Shown here one piece after another: positions 15,305 through 23,917 of a DNA stretch of 26,502 nucleotides (position 1 is the first letter of the stretch; every line of letters starts with the position of its first letter). Source of the DNA: Verrucomicrobiota bacterium (GTDB lineage Bacteria; Verrucomicrobiota; Verrucomicrobiia; Limisphaerales; UBA1096); assembly GCA_030747575.1 (NCBI GenBank), contig JASLKI010000326.1:1-26502 (forward strand), read 5' to 3'. Position numbers and translations under genes: made by a program. Below the pieces are notes generated by a model, which saw only the letters and a list, made by a program, of their open reading frames with translations, was not told the origin of the DNA and did not search any database.

Positions 15305-16726
15305 TTATTTTCCCTTCGGTTTTTTGGTTGGCGTGCGGCGGAACTGGCCAGTGAGTTGCGGGCCGTTGTCGGGTGGGAGGGATTTGTGCCATGCGATGAG
15401 TGTTTTAGTAAGTTTGCCGACAAGTTTTGGATACCCGGAGGCGAGGTTTTTGGTTTCGCCGCGGTCGGTTTTAAGATTGTAGAGTTGTGGGTCAGTACCG
15501 TCGTATTCGCAGAGGAATTTCCAGTCGCCCTTGCGCACAGCCAGATCGGGCAAATCTTTGTCGCCGTAAAATGAATCGCGATCAGGCGGGCGGCGAAAAT
15601 AAATCGGAGCCTTGCGCGAGTCGGTGGATTGACCGAGCAGCGTGCCCGGCAGCGATTCGCCGTCGAAAGTTACGCCCTTGGGATGCGGTGTGCCTGTTAG
15701 GTTCAGCAGCGTGGGCACGAGATCAATGGCGGAAAAGACCGAAACGCGATTCACGTAATTCCTCTTCGCCACCGGCCCGCCCCAAGCAACGAGCGAGGAG
15801 CGCACGCCCCCTTCATAGAGGTGTGTCTTGAAGCCTCGGAATGGCCCGGCCGAACCAGCGCCCATTTCGGGGCCGTTGTCAGAGCAGACAAGCACAAGCG
15901 TGTTATCGCGAAGCGCGGAATCACTCCTGATGTGGTCGAAGAGCTCGCCGAGTTGCCTATCCATCTCCTGAAGCACGGAATGGTACAGGCCGCGCTTGCC
16001 ATCGGCCCATTTGTCCACCGGCGGCCAAAACGGGCTGTGCACGTCATCAGGCCAGAGATTGATGTAAAACGGCTTCTTCATCTTCACAGCTTTTTGAATA
16101 AATGGAATCGCTTCGTCCACAAAGCCGGCTGTGATCTTCGATCGCAACATCCAGCGCGTACCCTGACCAAGCCGCTCGGCATCGGCCCAGATGCGGCGCG
16201 GCTCCGCCCATCCCGGCTTGAGCGTGAGCGGAAGCAGCTTCGGCCCCATGCCCTCGAAGTTGGTGAGCGAGGCATCAAATCCGTACTCGGTGATCGCCGG
16301 CGCCTCGGCCACATCACGCTGGCCGCCCATGTGCCATTTCCCGAAATGGCCCGTGGCATAACCGGCCCGCTTCAGCGACCGCGCAAGCATCGGCGCCTTG
16401 GGATCGAGCCACTGCGCCATGCCGCGCCGGGTGTTCATGTCGCGATGCGCGAGAAACGAGGTGATGCCCCAGCGCTGCGGATATTGCCCTGTTGAAATCG
16501 CCGTGCGTGACGGCGAGCAGATAGGCGAGTTCACATAAAACTGCTCGAACCGCACGCCCTCCTTGGCCAAGCGATCAATGTGCGGCGTCTTCGCAGCTTC
16601 ATTTCCGAAACAGGAAAAATCCCCCCACCCCATGTCGTCTATGAAGACGAGTACGATATTCGGCTGCGCGGCCTGCGCAAACAGGGGAAGAAAGCTACCA
16701 AAAAGAATTGTTATAAATGGCTTCAT
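15305..16726 (-). CDS. Secreted type I sulfatase
   Basis: This 473-residue enzyme has an N-terminal signal peptide (about 1-20) and a full sulfatase fold. Metal and active-site pieces are PNIVLVFIDDMGWGD (Asp30, Asp31), the sulfatase signature CSPSRTAISTG with Cys70 as the site converted to formylglycine, GKWHMGG, and CSDNGPEMGAG. It would hydrolyse a sulfate ester of a polysaccharide outside the cytoplasm; the linkage cannot be read. It is the third gene of a possible minus-strand operon, 80 bp after the NHL propeller gene and 42 bp before ThuA. The C-terminus is basic (TPTKKPKGK). A CTTGGCCAAG at 16562-16571 encodes LAK. No sulfatase-maturing enzyme is in the window. Confidence 0.95.
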   Translation of the reverse strand: MKPFITILFGSFLPLFAQAAQPNIVLVFIDDMGWGDFSCFGNEAAKTPHIDRLAKEGVRFEQFYVNSPICSPSRTAISTGQYPQRWGITSFLAHRDMNTRRGMAQWLDPKAPMLARSLKRAGYATGHFGKWHMGGQRDVAEAPAITEYGFDASLTNFEGMGPKLLPLTLKPGWAEPRRIWADAERLGQGTRWMLRSKITAGFVDEAIPFIQKAVKMKKPFYINLWPDDVHSPFWPPVDKWADGKRGLYHSVLQEMDRQLGELFDHIRSDSALRDNTLVLVCSDNGPEMGAGSAGPFRGFKTHLYEGGVRSSLVAWGGPVAKRNYVNRVSVFSAIDLVPTLLNLTGTPHPKGVTFDGESLPGTLLGQSTDSRKAPIYFRRPPDRDSFYGDKDLPDLAVRKGDWKFLCEYDGTDPQLYNLKTDRGETKNLASGYPKLVGKLTKTLIAWHKSLPPDNGPQLTGQFRRTPTKKPKGK

Positions 16727-16806
16727 GGCACTTGAGTGACTTTGAGGTGAGATCCGCTAAACAACGCAGTGAAAGTCAAAGTAAAAGCGAAAATAGTTTT
16801 TCATTA

Positions 16807-17880
16807 CTAACTCAATCGACGGAGGCGCGTCACACGCCCGGTCGCCACCCATTCAGCTACGAGGATGTTGCCGTCGTGGTCGAAACAGGCGTCGTGCGGG
16901 TGAACGAACTTGCCGTCGATCCATTTCCGGGGATCGTTGCGGACACCTTTCACTGTCTTGGTGACGCGCTCAACGTCTTCGCCAAGTTGGACGACGACTT
17001 CGTTCTTTTCGTTGAGCAAAGTCACGCGCGCGTGAAGTTCGGGAATAAGCATGAGGTTTTGGTAGGTATCGCAATTAGCCGGCAGACCGTAACCCCTGAG
17101 GGTCTCGAGGTACTTGCCATCCATATTGAAATACTGCAGTGTATGATGCGCTCGATCGCAGACGACTATGCGTTCCTTGCGGCCGGGACGGCGGTCAATC
17201 CAGATACCATGTGGCAAGTTGAACTTTCCTTCCCCGTCGCCGGGGCCGCCGAATTTGGAAACCCAGTTCCCTTCATTGTCATAACGATGCACGTACCAGG
17301 AGCCGTAGCCGTCTGTAAGCAGAAAACCACCGTCATCAAGGAATGCGAAGTTCGTTGGCATAAAAGCATCACGGCCCCAGCGTTTCACGCGTATTTTGTC
17401 CTCGTCCTTGCGGTATACACCGCTGTCCATCGGCGCGTACTTTTCCCAAACCGTCTCGCCTTTGAGAGTAAGCTTGGCAAAAGACTTCACTTGCTGATAG
17501 GCGCACACGTAAAGAAACTGCTCACTGCCCTCGGTTCGCACCTCAATACCATGGCCACCCCCCTGAAACTGCGCCCCAAAGGCACGGATGAACTTGCCCT
17601 TCCGGTCGAAAACAAAAATGGATGGATGATCCTTCTGGTTCTCACGCCCTTCATGGATGACATAGAGCAACCCCTCGGCATCGACCGCCACATTGTGGGT
17701 TGTTTGCCAAGTGTAATTGTCCGGCAACCGCGCCCAGCCATGCTGTACCTCGTAACGATGATCACCCTCGCCTATGACGATTTGCTTGGGATTCTTATTG
17801 GCCAGTAAAAGCTGCGGCGGCGCCACAACGGCAACAGTGGAAGCGGCAAGGAAACGGCGGCGGGAGAGTTTGGCTTTCAT
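16807..17880 (-). CDS. Tat-exported NHL/6-bladed beta-propeller protein
   Basis: The 357-residue product has a twin-arginine leader (LSRRRFLAAS) and an NHL-type propeller. Repeats are seen as HNVAVDAEGLLYVIHEG, FAFLDDGGFLLTDGYGS, LPHGIWIDRR and PHDACFDHDGNILVAEW, each with the blade pattern of hydrophobic-x-D-x-x-G-x-hydrophobic-V. Relatives include the lyase half of peptidylglycine amidating enzymes and many PVC secreted propellers of unknown role. The ATG at 17880 was preferred to the extended frame (17928) because it puts the RR leader at residues 7-9. It sits between two sulfatases on the same strand and is a likely accessory to the same glycan pathway. Confidence 0.88.
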   Translation of the reverse strand: MKAKLSRRRFLAASTVAVVAPPQLLLANKNPKQIVIGEGDHRYEVQHGWARLPDNYTWQTTHNVAVDAEGLLYVIHEGRENQKDHPSIFVFDRKGKFIRAFGAQFQGGGHGIEVRTEGSEQFLYVCAYQQVKSFAKLTLKGETVWEKYAPMDSGVYRKDEDKIRVKRWGRDAFMPTNFAFLDDGGFLLTDGYGSWYVHRYDNEGNWVSKFGGPGDGEGKFNLPHGIWIDRRPGRKERIVVCDRAHHTLQYFNMDGKYLETLRGYGLPANCDTYQNLMLIPELHARVTLLNEKNEVVVQLGEDVERVTKTVKGVRNDPRKWIDGKFVHPHDACFDHDGNILVAEWVATGRVTRLRRLS

Positions 17881-17957
17881 GGATAAATTTGGTCGGCGGA
17901 AGATTACGCAGTTCACTACAAGACGCAAGAGTTGGCTGGAAGTGCGTTATTATCTAC

Positions 17958-19733
17958 CTAATTCACCTTGGTAACGAACGCATAGAAGGCGCCCATGGGC
18001 ACACCTGCTGCATCGCTAAACTTGGCCCACAATTCATCGCGTCCGGGCTTGAGATTGAGCTTGAAAGTCACGCTCCTGGCTCCTGGCTTCACTGGCAGGG
18101 TCAATTCCTTTCTGCCCAGTTTCAGGTGTGCCTTTACCGCCGCAAAGGATTTCCCGGGCACCGCGCGAAAAGCCTTCTGGCCCGGCACGTCCGCACCTGC
18201 TTTCAAATCAGCAGTAATAGCGCGATTCGCTTCCTTGGGCCAACGGCGCAGTTCCACCGTGTAAGTGCCTGCATTCTTTACATCCACCGCCCAAAAACCG
18301 GTGTTACTGGGGCGCTTCTCTGCACTCCGGATATGGCGCTGGTTCCACGGAGTACTACCATCGGCAATCCAGTCGTGGCAGGTGAGGCGCGCAGGATTAG
18401 CTGCCGGATCAGAGTGGCCCAAATAAATCGCAGTCGGTTTTCCGAAGGTCGGCACCAGTTCCTCCCACCACGCATCATAGCGTTTAGTCAAACGCTTCAC
18501 TACTCCGGGATTGGCACTGGCCACATCCTTCTTTTGGCCGAGGTCCACCTTGATGTCATACAATTCCTTGCCATTGATTAGCCTCCATTGATCGGTCATC
18601 ACCGCGCTCTTGCGCCACTTGATGGGGTCACGCACCCGTTGTGAATCAGTAATCAGGATGCGGTCAGGCCAGTTTCTGGCCTTGCCTTCGATCAAGGGGC
18701 GTATATTAACCCCGTCAAACTTCACACCCTTGGGCGCAGGCACATCGCAGTAGTCAATCAGGGTTGGAACAATATCGACGTAGGAAGTGATCATGTCCAC
18801 GTCACGCCCTTTTGTTAGCCCGCCCTTGGGCCAGTGCATAAAAAAAGGTACACGATGTCCACCATCATACTCGCTCCCTTTACGGCCACGCATGCCGTTA
18901 TTGTACACGTTCGCACCACTGGAAGTACCGTTGTCAGTGGTAAAAATGAAGATGGTATTCTCAGCGAGCCCTTCCTTTTTCAGGAACGCCCGCATCGAAC
19001 CGACGTTGTCGTCGATGTTGGAAATCATCCCGAAAAAGTTGGCCACACCCTCGCCCTGCTTGGCGTAAGGCGCGCTGGATTTCACCGGCGAATGCATCGG
19101 CCCATGCGGCGCGTTGGTACACAGGTAAATAAAGAATGGCTTATCGTCATCCTTAACTCTGCGAATGAAGCGCTTCGCGTAATCAAAAAACACATCCGTG
19201 CAAAAACCCTTCACCGGCACCGATTTTCCATTGTGAAAATAGGAACCATCAAAATAGGCATTGTCCCAGTAATCGGGCGTCTGTCCCACGCCCCCGCCAC
19301 CGTGGCGCAGCACTTCCTGGAACCCACGATCCTCCGGTCGGTATGGGTAATTATCGCCCAGATGCCATTTGCCGAACATCGCCGTGTGATAGCCGCCATC
19401 GGCCATGATTTGCCCAATGGTCACCTCATTAGCGCGCAGCATCGAGCGCCCCATGATCGTGTGCCACACGCCGGTGCGGTTCGTCCAATGCCCGGTGATC
19501 AACGCCGCACGCGTCGGCGAACAGGTCGGCGCCACGTGATAATCGGTCAACCGCACGCTGTCCGCATGCAGCTTGTCCAGATGCGGCGTCTTCAGAACCG
19601 GATTCCCATGGCACGACAAATCGCCGTAACCCTGGTCATCGGTGATGACCAAAACCACATTCGGCCGCTTGGCGGCTCCTGCTGTAACCACGCAGACTAA
19701 AACAGTAACCAAAGCCAACAGTATCTTTTTCAT
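17958..19733 (-). CDS. Secreted type I sulfatase with C-terminal beta-sandwich
   Basis: This 591-residue arylsulfatase-like enzyme has a signal peptide (about 1-20). The active-site region starts with VVLVITDDQGYGDLS, then the signature CSPTRAALITG with Cys71 as the formylglycine precursor, GKWHLGDNYPYRPEDRGF, NAPHGPMHSP and TTDNGTSSG. After about residue 460 comes an extra domain of about 130 residues with beta-strand character (TGFWAVDVKNAGTYTVELRRWP, VTFKLNLKPGRDELWAKF), like a carbohydrate-binding or jelly-roll module, which the sulfatase at 15305-16726 lacks. The start at 19733 was chosen over 19787 because the signal peptide begins there. It is the first gene of the minus-strand cluster and divergent from the DUF1549 gene. 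Confidence 0.95.
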   Translation of the reverse strand: MKKILLALVTVLVCVVTAGAAKRPNVVLVITDDQGYGDLSCHGNPVLKTPHLDKLHADSVRLTDYHVAPTCSPTRAALITGHWTNRTGVWHTIMGRSMLRANEVTIGQIMADGGYHTAMFGKWHLGDNYPYRPEDRGFQEVLRHGGGGVGQTPDYWDNAYFDGSYFHNGKSVPVKGFCTDVFFDYAKRFIRRVKDDDKPFFIYLCTNAPHGPMHSPVKSSAPYAKQGEGVANFFGMISNIDDNVGSMRAFLKKEGLAENTIFIFTTDNGTSSGANVYNNGMRGRKGSEYDGGHRVPFFMHWPKGGLTKGRDVDMITSYVDIVPTLIDYCDVPAPKGVKFDGVNIRPLIEGKARNWPDRILITDSQRVRDPIKWRKSAVMTDQWRLINGKELYDIKVDLGQKKDVASANPGVVKRLTKRYDAWWEELVPTFGKPTAIYLGHSDPAANPARLTCHDWIADGSTPWNQRHIRSAEKRPSNTGFWAVDVKNAGTYTVELRRWPKEANRAITADLKAGADVPGQKAFRAVPGKSFAAVKAHLKLGRKELTLPVKPGARSVTFKLNLKPGRDELWAKFSDAAGVPMGAFYAFVTKVN

Positions 19734-19802
19734 AAAAACTTCAACCGGAGCAAACGGTGAAACTGCCGAAGCGTCAACCATTAACATTATGGACTTATTG
19801 TG

Positions 19803-19830
19803 TTGAAACGAGTGACGCGAAACTCATATT
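19803..19830 (+). promoter_or_regulatory. Candidate sigma70-like promoter for the DUF1549/DUF1501 unit
   Basis: TTGAAA (19803-19808), a 16-bp spacer and CATATT (19825-19830) lie 38 bp upstream of the ATG at 19868 in the divergent region. A short direct repeat CGTCAAC flanks it at 19772-19778 and 19834-19840 and could be an operator half-site. This is by consensus only. Confidence 0.3.
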
Positions 19831-19867
19831 CTTCGTCAACAATTTGGGAATGTTTTTTAATTGTAAG

Positions 19868-21709
19868 ATGGTCAGGGTACTTCGTGGTTTTGGCGGCTTG
19901 GCGGGACTAGCCGTTGGCCTTTTCGTCGCTTGGCCAAATGCCGAGGCGGGCGATTCCCCCAAAGACACCTCCATCGACTGGACCAAGGCCCGCAAATGGT
20001 GGGCATTTCAACCGCCCGTAAAACTAAAACTCCCCGCTGTCTCGAACAGCGCTTGGCCAAGCCAACAACTTGATTACTTTGTCCTGGCCAAGATTGAGGC
20101 GCAGCAACTCACCATCTCCCCACAAGCCTCGAAACGCGTCCTCGTACGGCGGCTCTTTCTCGACCTGACCGGTCTACCCCCCACTCCGGACGAGATGGCA
20201 GTTTTCCTCGCCGACGAAACCAACGATGCCTACGAACGTTTGGTTGAAGAGCTCATGCAGCGCAAGGCCTTCGGCGAACGCCTGGCCAGTATGTGGCTCA
20301 ACAACGTCCGCTATGCCGAGGATCAGGCGCATCAGGTCGGCGGCAACACCGCGTTTTTTTACCCGAACGCGTTTCGTTATCGTGAGTGGGTTATTGATGC
20401 GTTCAATGACGATCTCCCATACAACGAATTTATCCGCAAACAACTTGCGGCGGATTTGCTACAAGGTATATCTTCCAGGGATCTGCCCGCGCTAGGATTT
20501 ATCGGGCTCGGCCATAAATATTACGACCGCAATCGGCTCGCGGTGAAAGCCGAGGAGTGGGCCGAACAAGTCGACACATTGACCCGGTCGCTGCTTGGAC
20601 TCACCGTTGCCTGCGCGCAGTGTCACGACCACAAATACGATCCGTTCACACAGAAGGACTACTACGCTTTGGCCGGCGTCTTCGCGAGCACCGATCTCGT
20701 TGACCGAATGGCCGACGGAAGCGAAGTCAAAAAGGACGCCGAGGCAGCAAAAAAGCGCATCAACACCATCCACATGGTGAAAGATGTTAAGCCGAAAGAT
20801 CTGCATGTATTCCTCCGGGGGAACACCGAAAGCAAAGGCGACCTCGTGCCCCGCCGGTTCCTCCGCGTGCTTTCGAGAAACGAACCTAAACCGTTCACCC
20901 AAGGCAGCGGTCGGCTCGAACTCGCCGAGTCGATTGTCTCGCCGAACAACCCCCTTACAGCCCGCGTCATCGTCAACCGCGCGTGGGCGGTGTTTTTCGG
21001 TCGCGGCCTCGTCACCACACCGAGTAACTTCGGTCAATTAGGCGCCGCACCCAGCCACCCCGCCCTGCTCGACAATCTTGCTGTACGATTCATGGAAAAC
21101 GGGTGGTCGATGAAACGGTTAATCCGTGAGATGGTTCTCTCGTCCACCTACCGCCAACGCTCCCACGAGTCGCACGCCAACAAGGCGATCGACCCTTTGA
21201 ACACGAATCTCTGGCGGATGAACCGGCGCCGGCTCAGCATTGAACAGTGGCGCGATTCGATTCTGGCCGTTGGAGGCAGCCTCGATCGCACCGGCGGCAA
21301 GTCTCTCGAACTCACTGACAAAAAGAATATCCGACGGACCATCTACGGCCACATCAGCCGCAAGAAACTGAATGACATGCTGATGCAATTCGATTACCCG
21401 GATCCCAACCTCCATGCGGCCAAGCGCTCTGCCACGACGACGGCTGTTCAAAAACTGTTCGTGATGAACAACCGCTTCATGGTGGAACAGGCCAAGCGCT
21501 TGGCCAAGCGCGTCGCGGGCAACAAAGCTTCCGCCTCGACCTTGCAGATCCAAGAAATTTACAGCCTCCTGTACAACCGCGAGCCAAGCGCCGCCGAACT
21601 GGATTTGGCGCTTGATTTTCTCCGCTTGCCCTGCGAGAGCCAACTCACCCGCTGGGAGCAGTATTCGCACGCTCTACTGGCCGCGAACGAAATGAGTTAC
21701 ATCGATTAA
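19868..21709 (+). CDS. DUF1549/DUF1553 secreted protein (short form without N-terminal cytochrome)
   Basis: This 613-residue protein belongs to the PSCyt2 (DUF1549) plus PSD1 (DUF1553) class abundant in Planctomycetes and Verrucomicrobiota. A signal peptide spans about 1-27. The DUF1549 part has RRLFLDLTGLPPTPDE and a single CAQCHDHK heme-like motif (Cys249, Cys252, His253). The DUF1553 part has NPLTARVIVNRAWAVFFGRGLV, LIREMVLSSTYRQ and LFVMNNRFM. It lacks the N-terminal PSCyt1 cytochrome and has only a short linker between the two domains, so it is shorter than most relatives. ATGs at 19757 and 19850 are in frame but give poorer leaders. TAA and the next ATG touch (TAAATG), indicating coupling with the DUF1501 gene. 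Function is unknown. Confidence 0.9.
   Translation: MVRVLRGFGGLAGLAVGLFVAWPNAEAGDSPKDTSIDWTKARKWWAFQPPVKLKLPAVSNSAWPSQQLDYFVLAKIEAQQLTISPQASKRVLVRRLFLDLTGLPPTPDEMAVFLADETNDAYERLVEELMQRKAFGERLASMWLNNVRYAEDQAHQVGGNTAFFYPNAFRYREWVIDAFNDDLPYNEFIRKQLAADLLQGISSRDLPALGFIGLGHKYYDRNRLAVKAEEWAEQVDTLTRSLLGLTVACAQCHDHKYDPFTQKDYYALAGVFASTDLVDRMADGSEVKKDAEAAKKRINTIHMVKDVKPKDLHVFLRGNTESKGDLVPRRFLRVLSRNEPKPFTQGSGRLELAESIVSPNNPLTARVIVNRAWAVFFGRGLVTTPSNFGQLGAAPSHPALLDNLAVRFMENGWSMKRLIREMVLSSTYRQRSHESHANKAIDPLNTNLWRMNRRRLSIEQWRDSILAVGGSLDRTGGKSLELTDKKNIRRTIYGHISRKKLNDMLMQFDYPDPNLHAAKRSATTTAVQKLFVMNNRFMVEQAKRLAKRVAGNKASASTLQIQEIYSLLYNREPSAAELDLALDFLRLPCESQLTRWEQYSHALLAANEMSYID
21490..21510. repeat. Overlapping palindromes GGCCAAGCGCTTGGCC and CGCTTGGCCAAGCG
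   Basis: The same compound arrangement found between genes at 2147-2168 occurs here inside the DUF1553 coding sequence: GGCCAAGCGCTTGGCC (21490-21505) overlaps CGCTTGGCCAAGCG (21497-21510). It encodes QAKRLAKRVAG. A coding and a non-coding copy of the same compound word argues against a protein-level cause. Confidence 0.85.
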
Positions 21710-23107
21710 ATGACCGGCCCGTATTCAACCGAAATCAATCGGCGAGAAATGCTTCGCCGCTGCACGGCCGGCTTCGGCACCCTCGGCTTGGCGGGAATGC
21801 TTGCCCGCGAACAGGCGCGCGCGTTCACCATGCCCGGACCGCACTTTGCACCCAAGGCTAAGCGGGTGATTTTCCTGTTCATGAACGGCGGCCCGTCTCA
21901 CGTCGACACGTTCGACCCCAAGCCGGCACTCAAAGAATACGAGAATAAGCAGCCTACTGGAAAAATATACAAAAACCCGAACTCTTCCGGCTTCATGCCA
22001 TCGCCGTTTGAGTTCAAACGCCACGGGCAGAGCGGTGTCGAGGTCAGTGAGTCACTTCCTTACATCAGCCAAGTCATTGACGATTGCTGCGTTATTCGCT
22101 CGATGTACACCGATGTCCCCAACCACGAACCGGCCCTCCTTCAGATGCACACCGGCAACGTGCAGCCGATCCGACCATCCATTGGTTCCTGGTTGCAATA
22201 CGGCCTAGGGTCACTGAACGACAACCTGCCCGGCTACGTCGTGCTTCGGCCCACGAACAAAATCGTCGTCGGCCCGGCACTTTGGAGCAACAGCTTTCTC
22301 CCGGCACAACATCAGGCCACTAGCGTCATCACGGCCGATATGAAGGTCGACAAACTGGTGGCCAACGTCCGCAATACCAGCCTCACCAATCGTGAGCAAC
22401 GACAACAACTCAACCTGCTAAACCGCCTGAATCAACTGCACTTGGCCAAGCGCAACAATGACCTCGAGTTGAATGCACAAATCAAGGCGATGGAAACCGC
22501 CTACCGCATGCAGTTTGAGGCAATGCACACATTCGACATTGAAAAGGAAAACGCAACCACCCGGGAAAAATATGGACGCACTCCATTCGCCAACTCCTGC
22601 CTGCTGGCACGTAGGCTAGTCGAGAGCGGCGTCCGCTACGTGGGCGTCTACTATGTCAACAACGGCAACCAACCTTGGGATACGCACAAAAAACACAACG
22701 AGGGCCACACAAAGCTTTGCCGAGACAGCGACCAAGCCACGGCGGCACTTATATCCGACCTCAAGGAACGTGGCCTTCTAGAGGACACTCTAGTTATTTG
22801 GGGAGGTGAATTTGGCCGTACGCCCTATGCTCAACAAAAGAACAAAAAGGACGTCGGGCGCGACCACCACAACACGGCGTTCTCCATGATGCTCGCCGGA
22901 GGCGGGGTTAAAGGCGGCACCACCTACGGCACAAGCGATGAACTCGGCATGCACGCACAGAAAAACCGTATGCACGTGCACGATCTGCATGCTACCATTC
23001 TGCACCTGATGGGCATCGACCACGAAAAGCTTACATTCCGCTGGAGTGGGCGGGACTTCCGCTTGACGGATGTTCACGGTAAAATCGCCCACGATATTGT
23101 CGCCTGA
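21710..23107 (+). CDS. DUF1501 family secreted protein
   Basis: The 465-residue protein has a Tat-type leader (NRREMLRRCTAGFGTLGLAGML) and the DUF1501 fold, distantly related to alkaline phosphatase/sulfatase-type enzymes. Family marks are VIFLFMNGGPSHVDTFDPKP near residue 55, DVPNHEPALLQMHTG, FANSCLLARRLVESGVRYV, WGGEFGRTPYAQ, and GRDHHNTAFSMMLAGGGVKGG. DUF1501 genes almost always follow a DUF1549/1553 gene in this phylum group, as here with zero spacing. The pair is a conserved module of unknown function, probably in polysaccharide or polymer degradation. CTTGGCCAAG at 22441-22450 encodes LAK. A pseudopilin gene starts 7 nt downstream. Confidence 0.93.
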   Translation: MTGPYSTEINRREMLRRCTAGFGTLGLAGMLAREQARAFTMPGPHFAPKAKRVIFLFMNGGPSHVDTFDPKPALKEYENKQPTGKIYKNPNSSGFMPSPFEFKRHGQSGVEVSESLPYISQVIDDCCVIRSMYTDVPNHEPALLQMHTGNVQPIRPSIGSWLQYGLGSLNDNLPGYVVLRPTNKIVVGPALWSNSFLPAQHQATSVITADMKVDKLVANVRNTSLTNREQRQQLNLLNRLNQLHLAKRNNDLELNAQIKAMETAYRMQFEAMHTFDIEKENATTREKYGRTPFANSCLLARRLVESGVRYVGVYYVNNGNQPWDTHKKHNEGHTKLCRDSDQATAALISDLKERGLLEDTLVIWGGEFGRTPYAQQKNKKDVGRDHHNTAFSMMLAGGGVKGGTTYGTSDELGMHAQKNRMHVHDLHATILHLMGIDHEKLTFRWSGRDFRLTDVHGKIAHDIVA

Positions 23108-23114
23108 TTTTAAA

Positions 23115-23846
23115 ATGAAAAATAAAGCGCATGGCTTCACGCTGATTGAATTGTTGGTGGTCATCGCCATCATCGCCATTCTTGCCTCCTTGCTGCTTCC
23201 GGCCTTGGCCAAGTCCAAAAGCAAGGCACGGCAAACAGTGTGCATGAGCAACCAGAAGCAGCTTGGCCTCTCCACCGCCATGTATGCGGAGGATTTTGAT
23301 GACAAGTTCCCCATCTCCATAACACCGCACACCATACAGAACCATGCGAACTGGCTTGTTAGCATGCACGATGCGGGATACCTTAGCACCATGGACCTAT
23401 TCACCGATCCCGCGGATGTCGAAGGGCCATATAATATTTCAACACTTAGAAAACGGAAAATTCTTCTTGATAAAAGAAGCCGTGACATTGTCTTCTCCTA
23501 TGGAGCAAATGAACAAATGATCGGCCCGTCCGATCAAAGATATAAAAAAATCAGCCAAGTCCCCGTGCCGGATAAAATCTTCTTTTTTGGCTGTGCCACC
23601 TACATGGTTGTTCCACATTGGGACCACGAGCGAGTCTATAATGCCAGCGGCCCACACCAACCAAGCTCATCCTCAAATCCGCCGAGCGAGCTATACGCCC
23701 GGCATAACTCGGGCAAAAAAAACCAAGCCAAAGAGCAAAGCAAAGGAGGTAGCAACATCACTTACACCGATCTTCACTACGAATACAAAAACCAGTACTT
23801 CATCGACAAGAGACTTTGGTGGTACAAGAACCACAGACCACTCTAG
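23115..23846 (+). CDS. Type II secretion/pilin-like protein with prepilin leader
   Basis: This 243-residue protein starts MKNKAHG-FTLIELLVV, a class III signal cut between Gly7 and Phe8 by prepilin peptidase, with Glu at mature position 5 and a long N-terminal helix (about 8-45). The rest is hydrophilic. The C-terminus has a degenerate form of the H-X9-DG processing domain usual in PVC pseudopilin-like proteins: RHNSGKKNQAKEQSKG, then GSNITYTDLHYEY. The spacing between His and the D-[GL] is longer than usual through a Lys-rich insertion, and the Gly of DG is replaced. The ATG at 23115 is the natural start. The gene is 7 nt after DUF1501 on the same strand, so it is probably cotranscribed. CTTGGCCAAG at 23204-23213 lies in the helix (LAK). 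Confidence 0.9.
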   Translation: MKNKAHGFTLIELLVVIAIIAILASLLLPALAKSKSKARQTVCMSNQKQLGLSTAMYAEDFDDKFPISITPHTIQNHANWLVSMHDAGYLSTMDLFTDPADVEGPYNISTLRKRKILLDKRSRDIVFSYGANEQMIGPSDQRYKKISQVPVPDKIFFFGCATYMVVPHWDHERVYNASGPHQPSSSSNPPSELYARHNSGKKNQAKEQSKGGSNITYTDLHYEYKNQYFIDKRLWWYKNHRPL

Positions 23847-23864
23847 CTTGATCTAGCACAACTG

Positions 23865-23893
23865 TTGACTTTTGCAGTGTCAAAGCTCAATAT
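23865..23893 (+). promoter_or_regulatory. Weak promoter-like sequence with inverted repeat
   Basis: TTGACT (23865-23870) and CAATAT (23888-23893) are 17 bp apart in the 71-bp gap before the TIM-barrel gene. The -10 matches consensus at only three of six bases. TTGAC (23865-23869) and GTCAA (23879-23883) form a small inverted repeat over the -35, which could be a regulator site. An AGGA ribosome-binding site follows, about 10 nt before the ATG. Confidence 0.3.
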
Positions 23894-23917
23894 CACATCT
23901 TTCCAGGATTTCACTAT

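Noticed and set aside
16717..17808. Plus-strand open frame of 363 codons
   Set aside because: It is antisense to the NHL propeller gene, which has a Tat leader and clear blade repeats; the plus frame shows no domain.
18834..19700. Plus-strand open frame of 288 codons
   Set aside because: Antisense to the sulfatase with the CSPTR signature; no family features of its own.
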